Part shown: positions 6,671 to 7,006 of the stretch, in pieces | Layout: each line of letters begins with the position of its first letter | Position numbering within the stretch: the stretch's first letter is position 1 | From: Deltaproteobacteria bacterium UBA2957 | GTDB lineage: Bacteria; Myxococcota_A; UBA796 | Length of the DNA: 7,006 bases | Assembly (NCBI GenBank): GCA_002348535.1 | Contig: DEBL01000168.1 | Location: forward strand, 1 to 7,006 | Reading direction: 5' to 3' | Translations under genes and position numbers: made by a program | Notes under the pieces: generated by a model | The model's input: only the letters and a program-made list of their open reading frames with translations | Databases searched by the model: none | What the model was told of the DNA's origin: nothing

Positions 6671-7006
6671 GCCCCTGCTCTCGTTGATCAGTCTCGTGCT
6701 GGTTTTGGCCGTCCTCGAGGGCGTAGGCAGGGCGCTCGTGCCCCCACCCCCCGAGATGCGCCAGGACGGCTTTGCCGCAGACCCGGTGCTGGGCTGGGCG
6801 CTCCCGGCTGGCACCACCATGACCTGGCGCAACAGGCCCGCAGCCATCAACAGGCTCGGCTTGCGCGGACCGGAGCCCCGGCCGGATGCGCAGCAGACCA
6901 TTCTCATCGTGGGTGACTCGTCCATCTTTGGCGACGGGGTCTCGGACACCGACACGCTGGCTGCCCAGATGAATCGAAGCCTTGGCCCCAGCGTGGATGT
7001 GCAAAA
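6657..7006 (+). CDS. Membrane-anchored SGNH/GDSL-family hydrolase, N-terminal part (3' end outside window)
   Basis: The frame from ATG 6657 is open to the window edge (116 codons). MTRPK is followed by a hydrophobic stretch (7-20, LLSLISLVLVLAVL) that would act as a membrane anchor or signal, placing the rest in the periplasm. After a proline run (29-32) come DPVLGWALPAG (42-52) and INRLGLRGPE (64-73), a pattern typical of the region before the catalytic block in this family. Then ILIVGDSSIFGDGVSD (82-97) gives the block I nucleophile Ser88 in GDSS. The Gly, Asn and Asp-x-x-His blocks would lie beyond the window. SGNH proteins are esterases, lipases or O-acyltransferases; beside a lipid kinase and acyl ligase, a role in acyl-ester chemistry is plausible but inferred. 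The gene overlaps the ligase by 14 bp. Confidence 0.85.
   Translation, partial: MTRPKPLLSLISLVLVLAVLEGVGRALVPPPPEMRQDGFAADPVLGWALPAGTTMTWRNRPAAINRLGLRGPEPRPDAQQTILIVGDSSIFGDGVSDTDTLAAQMNRSLGPSVDVQ

Larger units (their letters stand above)
3163..7006 (+). other. Predicted four-gene operon: lipid kinase, GNAT, OleC-like ligase, SGNH hydrolase
   Basis: Four genes on one strand overlap by 4 bp (ATGA, 4413-4416), 4 bp (GTGA, 5204-5207) and 14 bp (6657-6670), leaving no intergenic DNA and no internal terminator. Such overlaps normally mean one transcript and coupled translation. The operon continues beyond the window, so its last gene and full content are unknown. Confidence 0.85.

Noticed and set aside
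1..7006. CRISPR array, tRNA or rRNA gene, insertion sequence or integrase
   Set aside because: I saw no spaced direct repeats, no cloverleaf-like segment and no transposase or recombinase motif; nearly all bases are in the six genes described.

Overview
The window is dense, GC-rich bacterial chromosome with almost no non-coding DNA. It holds six protein genes, of which the first lacks its 5' end and the last its 3' end. No RNA gene, insertion sequence, CRISPR array or phage feature was seen. The gene content suggests a Gram-negative, Myxococcota/deltaproteobacteria-like organism: a sulfatase fused to TPR repeats, an acidic lipoprotein with a very short signal peptide, an OleC-like AMP ligase and a membrane-anchored SGNH hydrolase. 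This assignment rests on general resemblance and is tentative.

Layout. Positions 2-1297 (+) carry the C-terminal part of a sulfatase-TPR protein. It converges on, and overlaps by 7 bp, a gene on the minus strand (1291-3048) for a large acidic lipoprotein with an Ig-like domain followed by what looks like a BPI/TULIP-type lipid-binding fold. A 114-bp divergent intergenic region (3049-3162) is the only non-coding gap. From 3163 to the window end runs a tightly packed plus-strand operon: (1) a polytopic phytol/dolichol-kinase-family protein whose second half resembles a degenerate DUF92 (VTE6-like) domain; (2) a GNAT-family acyltransferase; (3) an OleC-like ANL-superfamily AMP ligase; (4) the start of a membrane-anchored SGNH/GDSL hydrolase. 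The three junctions overlap by 4, 4 and 14 bp, so the genes are probably co-transcribed and translationally coupled.

How the genes may work together. A CTP-dependent lipid-alcohol kinase, an acyl-adenylating ligase, an N-acyltransferase and an SGNH esterase/acyltransferase would together suit the building or modification of a membrane lipid or lipid-like metabolite. The divergent lipoprotein, if it is a TULIP protein, could bind or carry a hydrophobic molecule in the envelope. This pathway is inferred from gene families and packing. No product can be named from the sequence. It is the best candidate for an undescribed system here.
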